Below are positions 1-11,954 of a stretch of DNA of 64,000 nt, piece by piece (the stretch's first letter is position 1; each line of letters begins with the position of its first letter). The notes under the pieces are model-generated. The model made no database searches, had not been told where the DNA came from, and worked only from the letters and a program-made list of their open reading frames with translations. Position numbers and translations under genes: made by a program. Origin of the DNA: CAMDHY01 sp046156265 (GTDB lineage Bacteria > Pseudomonadota > Alphaproteobacteria > Rhizobiales > Segnochrobactraceae); NCBI RefSeq assembly GCF_046156265.1, contig NZ_JAWDIR010000004.1:62001-126000 (forward strand), written 5' to 3'.

Positions 1-105
1 CGAAAGGTCGATGCGTGCCACCACGCTCCCTGCCGAGGCGGATGACGCGGCGATGAAGCATCCGATCGCCAGCGTCAGCAGCGTCGAGACGGCCAGTCTG
101 AGCAT
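1..105 (-). CDS. N-terminal fragment of a secreted protein
   Basis: Only the first 35 codons are inside the window; the gene runs off the left edge. The ATG at 105 follows a strong G-rich ribosome binding site (GGGAGGGGGAG) about four bases upstream. The translation is a textbook signal peptide: Arg-3, a hydrophobic stretch at residues 4-20 and a small-residue cleavage region ending ASA at 23-25. The mature start reads GSVVARIDLS. Many alphaproteobacterial L,D-transpeptidases (ErfK/YbiS) begin in a similar way, but ten residues are too few to call the family. It is divergent from the NnrU gene. Confidence 0.6.
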   Translation of the reverse strand, partial: MLRLAVSTLLTLAIGCFIAASSASAGSVVARIDLS

Positions 106-350
106 CGCTCCCCCTCCCGCGTTTCCCCCGTAATCGGTTCTTGCTCAGGAGCTTAGTCGTGGTGGCGGCGCGTTGCCATTGCCGTGAGGACCGCTGCGGG
201 CGCCAAACCCTTGCGAGCGGTCAACAATTGGTGATGCGTGCGGGGGGGCGGACGGCAGGCCCGGCGACGGCGCGACCGTTGGACGCCTCGCCGCCGGCGC
301 CGGAATGGTTAAGGTGCGCCGCATCGCATTCGCGATCCGGAGATGTCCGC

Positions 351-923
351 ATGCTCGTCCTCGTGCTCGGGCTCGTCATCTTTCTCGGCAGCCACCTGCT
401 GCCGACGGCACCGGCGTTGCACGACCGGCTGGTCGCCCGCTTCGGCGTCAACACCTACAAGCTCGCATACTCCGCCGTGGCCCTCGTCGGGCTCGTCCTC
501 GTGATCTGGGGCTACGGGCTGGCGCGGGCGGAGGGGCCGGCGATCCTCTACGATCCGCCGACCTGGCTGCGGCACGTCACGCTGCTCCTGATGGTGCCGG
601 TGTTCGTGCTGGCGGTGGCGGCCTATCTGCCCGGCCGCATCAGCGCCGCCGTCCGCCATCCGTTGATTACGGCGGTGAAGCTGTGGGCGTTCGCGCACCT
701 GCTCGCCAACGGCGACGTGGCCTCGGTGCTTCTGTTCGCGAGCTTTCTCGCGTGGGGCGTGATCGATCGAATCTCGCTGAAGCGGCGGGAAGCGGCGGCG
801 CGCGTGGCGGTGCCGCGGGGCCCCATCCGCAACGATTTCATCGCGCTCGGCGCCGGGCTCCTTCTTTATGCCGCCTTCGTGGCGAAGCTGCACGCGTGGC
901 TGATCGGGGTGCCGGTCGTCTGA
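351..923 (+). CDS. NnrU family integral membrane protein
   Basis: The 190-residue protein is almost entirely hydrophobic, with five or six predicted membrane segments (about 1-15, 38-55, 73-93, 109-119, 123-140 and 163-180). It begins with the NnrU-family pattern of SHLLP near residue 14 followed by RFGVNTYKLAYS at 30-41. NnrU is known from denitrifiers, where it is linked to expression of nitrite and nitric oxide reductases; homologues occur widely in Rhizobiales without denitrification genes, and none are visible here. The ATG at 351 is preferred to in-frame starts further upstream because a GGAGA box lies just before it and the upstream translation is Arg/Pro-rich and unlike the family. 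Confidence 0.82.
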   Translation: MLVLVLGLVIFLGSHLLPTAPALHDRLVARFGVNTYKLAYSAVALVGLVLVIWGYGLARAEGPAILYDPPTWLRHVTLLLMVPVFVLAVAAYLPGRISAAVRHPLITAVKLWAFAHLLANGDVASVLLFASFLAWGVIDRISLKRREAAARVAVPRGPIRNDFIALGAGLLLYAAFVAKLHAWLIGVPVV

Positions 924-1070
924 GTCGTGCGCCGGCCGTTGCCGTGCCGCTTGGCTCGGTGACCCGAACCCTGTAAGCCGACGACACTTCGCGCCGTTCT
1001 GCGCCGTCCCTTCGGGCGACGGGGCAGGGGCGTGCGTCGTGTGCGGCCAGCTTCGTCGAGACGGGATCGA

Positions 1071-1754
1071 ATGTCGGATATCTTCCACGAGGCCGAGCGC
1101 GACTATAAGCGCGAGCAGATGAAGAAGCTCTGGGAGCGCTTCGGCATCGTCGTGATTGCGATCGCGGTGCTGATCATCGCGGGCACCGCCGGCTGGCGCG
1201 GCTATCTCCACTGGCAGCAGTCGCAGGCGAACGAGTCCGGCGATCTGTTCTTCTCAGCCCTCGAACTCGCCCAGCAGGAAGACCATGCCGGCGCGGCGAC
1301 CGCGCTGGCGAGCCTCGCCGAGAGCGGGCCGGCGGGCTACAAGCTGCTCGCCCGCTTCCGTGCGGCCAGCGAGTTTGCCCAGGCGGATGATCGCGCCGCC
1401 GGCATCGCGGCCTTCGACGCCATCGCCGCCGACAGCGCCGTGCCGACGCTCTATCGCAACCTCGCCCGAGTGCGGGCCGGCTATCTCGCCCTCGATGACG
1501 GCGACCGTGCCGCCGTCGACGAGCGCGTCGCGGCTCTGGCAGTGGGAGAGGGGCCGTGGCGGCAGGCGGCGCGTGAAGTCGCCGGTCTCGCCGCCTACTC
1601 GGCCGGTGATCTTGCCGCGGCCGAAGGCTATTTCCGACAGATCGCGGACGACCGGGCGGCGACGGGCGAGTTCCAGAACCGCGCCCAGTTGATGCTGTCG
1701 CTGATCCAGAGCGCAAAGCCGCCGGCCGCCGCAAGCGGTGGAGATCCCTCTTGA
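1071..1754 (+). CDS. YfgM-like tetratricopeptide membrane protein
   Basis: A 227-residue protein with a cytoplasmic N-terminus (MSDIFHEAERDYKREQMKKL), one membrane anchor at about 24-43 and a periplasmic alpha-helical domain rich in Ala-Leu helices. This is the layout of the YfgM/TPR_21 family, an ancillary SecYEG-associated chaperone in E. coli. The neighbourhood agrees: yfgM, bamB and der are consecutive in E. coli and in this window. The start at 1071 is chosen over an in-frame ATG 39 bases upstream because the family begins at this conserved SDIFxE sequence. The stop codon overlaps the bamB TTG start by three bases, pointing to coupled translation. Confidence 0.82.
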   Translation: MSDIFHEAERDYKREQMKKLWERFGIVVIAIAVLIIAGTAGWRGYLHWQQSQANESGDLFFSALELAQQEDHAGAATALASLAESGPAGYKLLARFRAASEFAQADDRAAGIAAFDAIAADSAVPTLYRNLARVRAGYLALDDGDRAAVDERVAALAVGEGPWRQAAREVAGLAAYSAGDLAAAEGYFRQIADDRAATGEFQNRAQLMLSLIQSAKPPAAASGGDPS

Positions 1755-3136
1755 GTGCTTCCCCGTTCGCCGGCGCCCTCGCGCGCATCGTCGCCGTCGC
1801 GCTGTGTGCCGGTGTGGTCACTGGCTGCGAGACCGTGTCGGACGCCGTCTATACGTTCAATCCCTTCGCGGAGAAGGACAAGATCCTTCCCGGCACTCGC
1901 ACCGCCGTCTTCAACGACGAAGGCTCCGCGGCGCTGGTGCAGCCGGAAGGCGGCTCGCGTGCAGCCTCGATCGGGCCGGCCCAGGCCTATGCCGACTGGT
2001 CGCAGCCCGGCGGCAACGCCGCCAACGACCCCGGCAACATCGCTTATGACGGCAGCGCGGCCCGGGTCTGGAGCACCTCCGTCGGCGGTGGTGGTGGCTC
2101 TGGCCTCGGCAACTTCGCTGGTGGCAAAGGGCTGCGCATCTCGGCCCGCCCGGTCGCGGCCGGTGGACGCCTCTACGTCTATTCTCCTGGTGCCGTCGTC
2201 ACCTCGCTGTCTCTCTCGGGTGGTGGACGTGGCTGGACGGTGACGTTGCGGCCCGAGGGCGAGCGCGGCATCGCCACCGGCGGCGGCGTCTCCTACGACC
2301 AGGGCCGCGTCTATGTCGGCACCGCCTACGGCGCGCTGACGGCGCTCGACGCCGGCTCGGGCTCGCAGGTGTGGACGAAGGAGCTCGAGGCGCCCGCCCG
2401 CGGCGCGCCCACCGCCGCGAACGGCAAGGTGTTCGTCGTCACCCAGACGAACGTCGTCTTCGCGGTCAACCAGTCCGATGGTGCCGAGCTCTGGTCCTAT
2501 CGCGGCATTCCCGAGACCGCCGGCCTCCTCGCCAACGCCTCGCCGGCCGTCGTCGGCGACACGGTGGTCGTGCCCTATACGTCCGGTGAGGTGATCGCCT
2601 TCAACGCCACCACCGGCGAGCCGAAGTGGTCGGATGCGGTGACGCGGGCGACGCGCACGATGGCGCTGTCCTCCATCAACGACCTGTCGGCGAGCCCGGT
2701 GGTGAGCGGCGGCGTCGTCTTCGCCTCCGGCGTTGCAGGCCGCACCATTGCCATCGACCTCTCCACCGGCGCCCGCAAGTGGGAGCAGGACGTCGGCAGC
2801 GCCCACACGCCGATCGTGTCCGGCAATGCGCTGTTCCTGGTCGACCTCGACGACCGGGTGGTGGCGCTCGACCGCAACACCGGCGCGCCGCTGTGGTCGA
2901 CGCAGCTGCCGATCGTCAGGACGCGCAAGGAGCGGACGAACTGGGCGGGGCCGGTGCTGGCGGGCGGATCGCTTTGGTTCGTCTCCAGCGATTCCAAGCT
3001 CGCCTCGGTCGATGCCTCGTCCGGCCAGATCACCAGCACGCGGTCGATCGGCGAGCCCGCCTACATTTCGCCGATCGCGGCCTCCGGGCTGATGATCACC
3101 GTGTCGGAGAATGGCACGATCTCCGCGTATCGCTGA
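1751..3136 (+). CDS. bamB: Outer membrane assembly lipoprotein BamB
   Basis: BamB is the beta-propeller lipoprotein of the BAM complex that inserts beta-barrel proteins into the outer membrane. The 461-residue product has a lipoprotein signal ending in the lipobox VTGC, with Cys26 as the predicted acylated residue. It is followed by repeated PQQ-type blades such as GRVYVGTAYGALTALDAGSG and VVALDRNTGAPLWS. No ATG or GTG fits before the signal peptide, so a TTG start at 1751 is inferred. It overlaps the upstream stop as TTGA and has GGAG seven bases upstream. The gene lies between the YfgM-like gene and der, the usual order. Confidence 0.9.
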   Translation: MSASPFAGALARIVAVALCAGVVTGCETVSDAVYTFNPFAEKDKILPGTRTAVFNDEGSAALVQPEGGSRAASIGPAQAYADWSQPGGNAANDPGNIAYDGSAARVWSTSVGGGGGSGLGNFAGGKGLRISARPVAAGGRLYVYSPGAVVTSLSLSGGGRGWTVTLRPEGERGIATGGGVSYDQGRVYVGTAYGALTALDAGSGSQVWTKELEAPARGAPTAANGKVFVVTQTNVVFAVNQSDGAELWSYRGIPETAGLLANASPAVVGDTVVVPYTSGEVIAFNATTGEPKWSDAVTRATRTMALSSINDLSASPVVSGGVVFASGVAGRTIAIDLSTGARKWEQDVGSAHTPIVSGNALFLVDLDDRVVALDRNTGAPLWSTQLPIVRTRKERTNWAGPVLAGGSLWFVSSDSKLASVDASSGQITSTRSIGEPAYISPIAASGLMITVSENGTISAYR

Positions 3137-3152
3137 CGCGGGGGAAACGCGA

Positions 3153-4547
3153 ATGCAGCTCAGGGTCGCCATCGTCGGCCGGCCGAATGTCGGCAAGTCG
3201 ACCCTCTTCAACCGTCTGGTCGGGCGCAAGATCGCGCTCGTCGACGACACGCCGGGCGTGACGCGCGACCGGCGCGAGGGCAACGCCCGACTGTCGGGCA
3301 TGCGGTTCGTCGCCATCGACACCGCCGGCCTCGACGACGTCGACGCCGAGAGCCTCGCCGGCCGGATGCGCGCGCAGACGGAAGCCGCGATCCGCGAGGC
3401 GGACGTCGTACTGTTCGTCATCGACGCCCGCGCCGGCGTGACGCCGCTCGACGAGCATTTTGCCGAGCTCGTGCGCCGTACCGATCGCCCGGTCATCCTC
3501 GTCGCCAACAAGTCCGAAGGCCGCGCTGGCGAATCCGGCGCGCTGGAGGCCTATTCGCTCGGCCTCGGCGACCCCGTGCAGGTCTCGGCCGAGCACGGCG
3601 AGGGCATGGCGGACCTGCACACCGTGCTGGCGCGCTTCGAGCCGCCGGAGGAGCCGGACCTCGAGGACGACGCTGCGGCGGTCGTGGAGGAGCCCGACGA
3701 CGACGGCGAGGACGATACGCCGACGATCGACACGCGGCCCCTGAAGCTCGCCATCGTCGGCCGTCCCAACGCCGGCAAGTCGACGCTGATCAACGCGCTG
3801 CTCGGCGAGGAGCGCCTCTTGACCGGTCCCGAGGCCGGCATCACCCGCGACGCGATCACCGTGCCGTGGACCTGGCGCGACCGCCGGGTCGACCTCGTCG
3901 ACACCGCCGGCCTGCGCCGCAAGGCGAAGGTCGAGGGCAAGCTCGAGCGCCTCTCCGTCGGCGAGACGCTGCGCTCGATCCGCTTCGCCGAGGTTGTCGT
4001 GCTGACGCTCGATGCGACGCAGCCCTTCGAGAAGCAGGACTTGCAGATCGCCGACCTTGTCGAGCGCGAGGGGCGGGCGATCATCGTCGTGGCCGACAAG
4101 TGGGATCTCGTCGAGGACCGCAACGCGACGCTGCGGGCGCTGCGCGAGATGTCCGACCGGCTGCTGCCGCAGCTTCGCGGCGTCACCATCGTGCCGGTCT
4201 CGGGTCTGATCGGCACCGGCCTCGACAAGATGATGCAGGCGGCGTTCGCGGCGCGCGACAGCTGGAGCCGGCGCATCTCGACGGGCCGGCTCAACCGCTG
4301 GCTCGGCACCGTCATCGAGCATCACCCGCCGCCGGCGGTGTCGGGGCGGCGCATCAAGCTGCGCTACATGACGCAGGTGAAGAGCCGGCCGCCGCACTTC
4401 GTGGTGTTCTGCTCGCGGCCGGAGGCGCTGCCGGACGCCTACATGCGCTACCTGGTGAATGGCCTGCGCGAGCGCTTCGAGCTGCCGGGCGTGCCGATCC
4501 GCTTCTCGCTGCGCAAGGGCGACAACCCCTTCGCCGACAAGGACTAG
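3153..4547 (+). CDS. der: Ribosome assembly GTPase Der (EngA)
   Basis: Der is an essential tandem-GTPase that helps mature the 50S subunit. Two G domains are visible: G1 motifs GRPNVGKS (residues 9-16) and GRPNAGKS (203-210), DTAG motifs, an acidic linker at about 165-195, and a C-terminal KH-like domain ending in RKGDNPFADKD. The first G4 motif is NKSE (119-122). The second reads DKWD (315-318) where NKxD is expected, an Asn-to-Asp change in a base-recognition residue (codon 4095-4097). The 464-residue length is normal. Start 3153 is chosen because the family begins only a few residues before GRPNVGKS. The gene ends one base from the convergent SDR stop. Confidence 0.94.
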   Translation: MQLRVAIVGRPNVGKSTLFNRLVGRKIALVDDTPGVTRDRREGNARLSGMRFVAIDTAGLDDVDAESLAGRMRAQTEAAIREADVVLFVIDARAGVTPLDEHFAELVRRTDRPVILVANKSEGRAGESGALEAYSLGLGDPVQVSAEHGEGMADLHTVLARFEPPEEPDLEDDAAAVVEEPDDDGEDDTPTIDTRPLKLAIVGRPNAGKSTLINALLGEERLLTGPEAGITRDAITVPWTWRDRRVDLVDTAGLRRKAKVEGKLERLSVGETLRSIRFAEVVVLTLDATQPFEKQDLQIADLVEREGRAIIVVADKWDLVEDRNATLRALREMSDRLLPQLRGVTIVPVSGLIGTGLDKMMQAAFAARDSWSRRISTGRLNRWLGTVIEHHPPPAVSGRRIKLRYMTQVKSRPPHFVVFCSRPEALPDAYMRYLVNGLRERFELPGVPIRFSLRKGDNPFADKD

Positions 4548-4548
4548 G

Positions 4549-5301
4549 TCAGGCGAGCGTGGCAGGGGGCTGGAACGCCTTCAGCGACCGGCTCGGATGG
4601 TCGTAGAGGACGCCGGAGACGGTGCACTCCGGCGCCAGCAGGTCGAGGATCGGCGCCGCCACGTCTTCCGGCGGCGGCAGCGTCGCGGGGTCCTCGCCGG
4701 GCATCGCCTGGGCGCGCATCTTCGTGCGCATGGCGCCCGGATTGACGAGGTTCGCCTTGATCGGCGTGTGCGCGGTCTCGGCGGCGTAGGTGCGCACGAT
4801 CATCTCGAGGGCGAGCTTCGAGGTCGCGTAGAGGCCCCAGTAGGGCCGGCTGCGCTGCGAAGCCGTGGACGACAGGAACACCGCCCGGCCCGCCTCCGAC
4901 TGGCGCAGCAGCGGGTCCAGCGAGCGGATCAGCCGCCAGTTGGCGGTGACGTTCACCGCCATCACCTCGTCGAACACCTTCGGATCGATGTGGCCGATTG
5001 GCGACAGCGGGCCGAGCACGCCGGCATTGCCGACGAGGATGTCGAGACGTCCCCAGCGCTCGTGGATCGAGAGGCCGAGGCGGTCGAGGGCGGGCATGTC
5101 CTTGAGGTCGACGGGCACCAGCGTCGCCGCCGCGCCGCCGGCGGCACGGATCTCGTCGTCGAGTTCCTCCAGCGCCCCGGCCGTGCGCGACAGCGCGATG
5201 ACGTGGGCGCCGGCGGCCCCCAGCGCGAGCGCCAGGGCACGGCCGATGCCGCGCGAGGCACCGGTGACGAGGGCGATGCGCCCCTCGAAGCGAGGATCCA
5301 T
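4549..5301 (-). CDS. Short-chain dehydrogenase/reductase (SDR)
   Basis: A classical SDR of 250 residues. It has the cofactor motif TGASRGIG (about 14-21), NAG (about 91-93) and the catalytic YATSK; a Ser-Ser-Thr stretch before the Tyr supplies the catalytic Ser. The motif and the Arg residues after the first strand would suit NADP(H), but substrate cannot be read from the sequence. It lies 23 bp after purF on the same strand and is probably the last gene of the dnaB-alr-radA-cvpA-purF run. An SDR next to purF is common in Rhizobiales. It is convergent with der with a single base between the stops. Confidence 0.88.
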   Translation of the reverse strand: MDPRFEGRIALVTGASRGIGRALALALGAAGAHVIALSRTAGALEELDDEIRAAGGAAATLVPVDLKDMPALDRLGLSIHERWGRLDILVGNAGVLGPLSPIGHIDPKVFDEVMAVNVTANWRLIRSLDPLLRQSEAGRAVFLSSTASQRSRPYWGLYATSKLALEMIVRTYAAETAHTPIKANLVNPGAMRTKMRAQAMPGEDPATLPPPEDVAAPILDLLAPECTVSGVLYDHPSRSLKAFQPPATLA

Positions 5302-5324
5302 CCGGCGTGTCCGTTGCTGTCGGG

Positions 5325-6863
5325 TCAGGAAACCTCGGCGAGCAGCGAGAGCTGCCGCACGGTTTCCTTTTCCTGGCGGTCGGTGAGGCGGGTCGGGTAG
5401 TCGCCCGTGAAGCAGGCGTCGCAGAACTGCGGCTGCCGCGGATCGCGTCCCCGCTCGCCGACGGCGCGGTAGAGGCCGTCGATCGACAGGAAGGCGAGGC
5501 TGTCGACCTTGATGAAGCGGGCCATCTCCTCGACCGACATGCGGGAGGCGATCAGCTTCGACTTCTCCGGCGTGTCGACGCCGTAGAAGCAGGAATCGGT
5601 CGTCGGCGGCGAGGCGATGCGCATGTGCACCTCCGCCGCGCCGGCTTCCCGCATCATCTCGACGATCTTCAGAGAGGTGGTGCCGCGCACGATCGAATCG
5701 TCGATGAGCACGATCCGCCGCCCCTCGATCAGGGCACGGTTGGGGCTGTGCTTCAGCTTGACGCCCATGTGGCGGATGGCGTCCGACGGCTCGATGAAGG
5801 TCCGCCCGACATAGTGGTTGCGGATGATGCCGAGCTCGAACGGCAGCCCGGCCTCCTGCGAGAAGCCGATGGCCGCCGGCGTTCCGGAATCCGGCACCGG
5901 CACGACGAGGTCGACGTCTGCCGGGGACTCCCGGGCAAGCTCGGCACCGATGCGCTTGCGGACGTCGTAGACGTTGCGGCCCTCGACGTTCGAGTCCGGC
6001 CGCGCGAAGTAGACGTACTCGAAGACGCAGAAGCGCGACTTCAGGCGCTGGAAGGGGAACAGGCTCTCGATGCCGGTCTCGGTGATCACCACCATCTCGC
6101 CGGGCTCGACGTCGCGGATGAAGGTGGCGCCGATGATGTCGAGGGCGCAGGTCTCGGACGCCAGCACGAAGGCGTCGTCGAGGCGGCCGAGCAGGAGCGG
6201 CCGCACGCCGAGCGGGTCGCGGCAGCCGATCATCTTCTTCTCCGACAGCGCCACCAGCGCATAGGCGCCTTCGAGCTGGCGCAGTGCCGTGATGAAGCGC
6301 TCGACCAACGGGCCGGGCTCGCTGGTGGCGATCAGGTGGATGATCGTCTCGGTGTCGGAGGTCGACTGGAAGATCGAGCCGCGGTTCTGCAGCCGGCGCT
6401 GCAGCGTCATGGCGTTCGTCAGGTTGCCGTTGTGGGCGACCGAGAAGCCGCCGCCGGCGAACTCCGCGAACAGCGGCTGCACGTTGCGCAGGATCTGGCC
6501 GCCGGTGGTGGCGTAGCGGGTGTGGCCGATGGCACGGTCGCCCTTCAGGCGCTCCATCACCGACGGCTTCGTGAAGTTGTCACCGACGAGGCCGATATAG
6601 CGCTCGGGGACGAACTGGTGGCCGTCGAAGGAGACGATGCCCGCGGCTTCCTGGCCGCGGTGCTGCAGGGCGTGCAGCCCGAGCGCCACCAATGCTGCGG
6701 CCTGGTCATGGCCGAACACGCCGAAGACGCCACACTCCTCGTGGAGATGGTCGTCGTCGAAGGCGTGGCCGCCGAAGCTGGCCTCGGTGACGGAAGAGCC
6801 GCCGGGGGCGGACCCTCGCGAGTGGCTCGGCGCTTTGCCGGCCGGGGCGGAACCGTCGTTCAT
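5325..6863 (-). CDS. purF: Amidophosphoribosyltransferase (PurF)
   Basis: PurF makes 5-phosphoribosylamine from PRPP and glutamine, the first committed step of purine synthesis. The 512-residue protein has an N-terminal extension before EECGVFGVFG. Cys44 would be the Ntn glutaminase nucleophile, exposed after removal of a propeptide. The glutaminase domain (GHTRYATTG, AHNGNLTNA) is followed by the phosphoribosyltransferase PRPP loop VLIDDSIVRGTTS. The N-terminal 40 residues are low complexity, so a later start cannot be excluded, though none has a better ribosome site. It follows cvpA with a 55-bp gap, the same cvpA-purF pairing as in E. coli. Confidence 0.95.
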   Translation of the reverse strand: MNDGSAPAGKAPSHSRGSAPGGSSVTEASFGGHAFDDDHLHEECGVFGVFGHDQAAALVALGLHALQHRGQEAAGIVSFDGHQFVPERYIGLVGDNFTKPSVMERLKGDRAIGHTRYATTGGQILRNVQPLFAEFAGGGFSVAHNGNLTNAMTLQRRLQNRGSIFQSTSDTETIIHLIATSEPGPLVERFITALRQLEGAYALVALSEKKMIGCRDPLGVRPLLLGRLDDAFVLASETCALDIIGATFIRDVEPGEMVVITETGIESLFPFQRLKSRFCVFEYVYFARPDSNVEGRNVYDVRKRIGAELARESPADVDLVVPVPDSGTPAAIGFSQEAGLPFELGIIRNHYVGRTFIEPSDAIRHMGVKLKHSPNRALIEGRRIVLIDDSIVRGTTSLKIVEMMREAGAAEVHMRIASPPTTDSCFYGVDTPEKSKLIASRMSVEEMARFIKVDSLAFLSIDGLYRAVGERGRDPRQPQFCDACFTGDYPTRLTDRQEKETVRQLSLLAEVS

Positions 6864-6918
6864 CGTCTCGCTCGAACCACTCTGCGGTTCGCGACAAAAG
6901 ACCAGTCGCCGGACCCGA

Positions 6919-7629
6919 CTATTGGCCGTTGCTGCCGCTCGATTGAATCAACTGGTTGAGCCCCTGCCGGGCTCCCGAGCCGTAGCTCGCATCGGACTGC
7001 TGTTCGGTCGTCGGCGGTGTTCCGGCCGGAGCCCCGTCGATGGGGGCGGGGGCACCGTCGGTCGGTGCGGGCGCCGAACCGGCCGGCGGCGTCGCGGCCG
7101 GCGGCGTCCGGTTTCCGCCGGGTATATAGCGATCCAGGATCGATCGGTCAGGGGCGTCGGGCAGGGCTGCGACAAGTTGCGTGCCGAGATTGTCGAGCAT
7201 CGGCTTCGAGCGCGCCTGCGCCACCCAGGCGGGCTGCTGCACCGGCGGCACGAGGAAGTTGAAGAACAGCATCGCCACGACGATCAGGAGCAGGCCGCGC
7301 GCCGCCCCGAAGACGAAGCCCAGCGTCCGGTCGAGGATGCCGATCTTGGAGTCGATGACGAAGTCGGAGATCTTCATCGTGATGATGCTGACGATGATCA
7401 GCGTGACGAAGAAGATGCCGCCGATGGCGATGCCGAGCGACACGTACTCGTTGCTGACGTACTGCCGCACGAGTGGCAGCAGGTCGTCGTAGAAGAAGTA
7501 GGCCGCGGCGGCGGCGGCGACCCACGAGGCGATCGACAGCACCTCGCGGACGAAGCCGCGCAGCATGGCCAGGAAAGCCGAGATCAGGATGACGACGAGA
7601 ACGAGCCCGTCGAGCAGCGTCACCGACAT
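6919..7629 (-). CDS. cvpA: CvpA family inner membrane protein
   Basis: The 236-residue protein has four predicted membrane helices within the first 130 residues (about 5-25, 28-48, 65-85 and 105-127). The CvpA pattern RGFVREVLS at 24-32 and GRTLGFVFGAARG-like helix start (here DRTLGFVFGAARG) are present. CvpA is linked to colicin V export and to envelope stress tolerance; its molecular function is unsettled. The last 90 residues are a Pro/Ala/Thr-rich low-complexity tail, longer than in E. coli CvpA and common in Rhizobiales. It lies between radA and purF on the same strand. Confidence 0.9.
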   Translation of the reverse strand: MSVTLLDGLVLVVILISAFLAMLRGFVREVLSIASWVAAAAAAYFFYDDLLPLVRQYVSNEYVSLGIAIGGIFFVTLIIVSIITMKISDFVIDSKIGILDRTLGFVFGAARGLLLIVVAMLFFNFLVPPVQQPAWVAQARSKPMLDNLGTQLVAALPDAPDRSILDRYIPGGNRTPPAATPPAGSAPAPTDGAPAPIDGAPAGTPPTTEQQSDASYGSGARQGLNQLIQSSGSNGQ

Positions 7630-7677
7630 TTTTCGGACAACCTCACTCGCGTGGCACGACCACGACGCCTCGTTTCA

Positions 7678-9119
<1,442 letters not shown>

Positions 9120-9120
<1 letters not shown>

Positions 9121-10310
9121 CAGGCCTGGCCGACATAGTCGCGGGAGAAGCGGCTGCCGAGATGAGTGAGCACCTCGTAGCCGATGGTGCCGGCGCGCGC
9201 CGCGACGTCGTCGACGGGCACGTGGTCGCCGAACAGCTCGATCCAGTCGCCGCGGCGCGCGGCCCCCGGCGGCACGTCGGTGACGTCGTAGACGAGGAGG
9301 TCCATCGAGACCCGGCCGACGAGGGGCACGCGGTGGCCGGCGAGCCAGCCGGCGGCACCACCGGTGGCGTCGCTCGAGCCGGCGGCGCGCGGAAAGCCGT
9401 CGGCGTAGCCGATGCCGACGACGGCGAGCCGGCTCGGGCGGGAGAGGGTCTCCGCCGCGCCGTAGCCGACAGATTCGCCCGCTCCGGCTTCGCGGATCTT
9501 GATGATGCGGCCCTCGAGCACCGCCACCGGCCGCATCGGATTGTCGCGCTTCGACACCGCCTGGCCGCCGTAGACGGCGATGCCGGGGCGCACGAGGTCG
9601 AAGTGGGTGGCGGGCAGCGCCAGCGTCGCGGCGGAGTTCGCCAGCGAGGCGGGCACGCCCGGAAACAGGGCCCGCGCCGCCTGGAAGGCCTCGAACTGGC
9701 GGGCGTTCAGCGGGTGGTCCGGCGTGTCGGCACAGGCGAGATGGCTCATCAGCAGCGTCAGGCCGAGATGGCGTCGAAGCTCCGGGTCGGCGGCCACAGA
9801 CGTCGCAACGTCACGGGCGAGACCCAGGCGGTTCATGCCGGTGTCGACGTGCAGCGCCGCCGGCAGCGGCCGGCCGCGGGAGCGCCCGAGGGCGGCCCAG
9901 TCCTCGACCTCCTCGAGGCTGCCGAGGACCGGACGCAGTCCGGCGTCCGCGACCAGCGCTGCGGCGCCGGGCGGGAAGCCGTTCAGCACATAGACTGCGG
10001 CTTCCGGCACGACCGCCTTCGCCCTGAGGCCCTCGGCGATGGTGGCGGCGAAGAAGGTGCGGCAGCCGGCGTCGGCGAGCGTTCCCGTCGCCGCCTCCAG
10101 CCCGATGCCATAGCCGTCGCCCTTGACGATGCCGGCGCATTCGCTGGGGCCGGAGCGGGCGGCGAGGCTGCGCCAGTTCGCGGCGAGGGCCGCAAGGTCG
10201 ATCGTCAGGCGCCCGCCCGCCAGGTGGTCGGTCTCGTCGAGGGGGACCGGGCGCACCGGTGCAGTGAGGGAGGACGGGTCGACCGGTCGATGCATCGCCG
10301 CCTTCGGCAT
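9120..10310 (-). CDS. alr: Alanine racemase
   Basis: A PLP enzyme that interconverts L- and D-alanine for peptidoglycan. The PLP lysine lies in GIVKGDGYGIG, close to the usual VVKANAYGHG, and the second catalytic residue, Tyr of the GESVGYG motif, is present. C-terminal signatures GRVSMDL and the beta domain are intact. Three clustered ATGs are possible (10316, 10310, 10295). The first overlaps the dnaB stop as ATGA, but an AGGGA box is best spaced for 10310, giving 396 residues. The gene sits between dnaB and radA, a usual alphaproteobacterial order. Confidence 0.92.
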
Positions 10311-10312
10311 CC

Positions 10313-11791
<1,479 letters not shown>

Positions 11792-11954
11792 GGCGGTTCG
11801 GGCGTCCTCGGAACGGCGGCCGACCGAGTTACCGTGACGCGGTCGGGAGCGGCCAGCCCCGCGGACCGGTTGTCCCCGCTAAACTCCCGTGGCCGCCACT
11901 TCCGAGGTTAGGCGATTCGTCGCCCCTTGACGCGGGCGCCAGGGCCGCTCCCGC

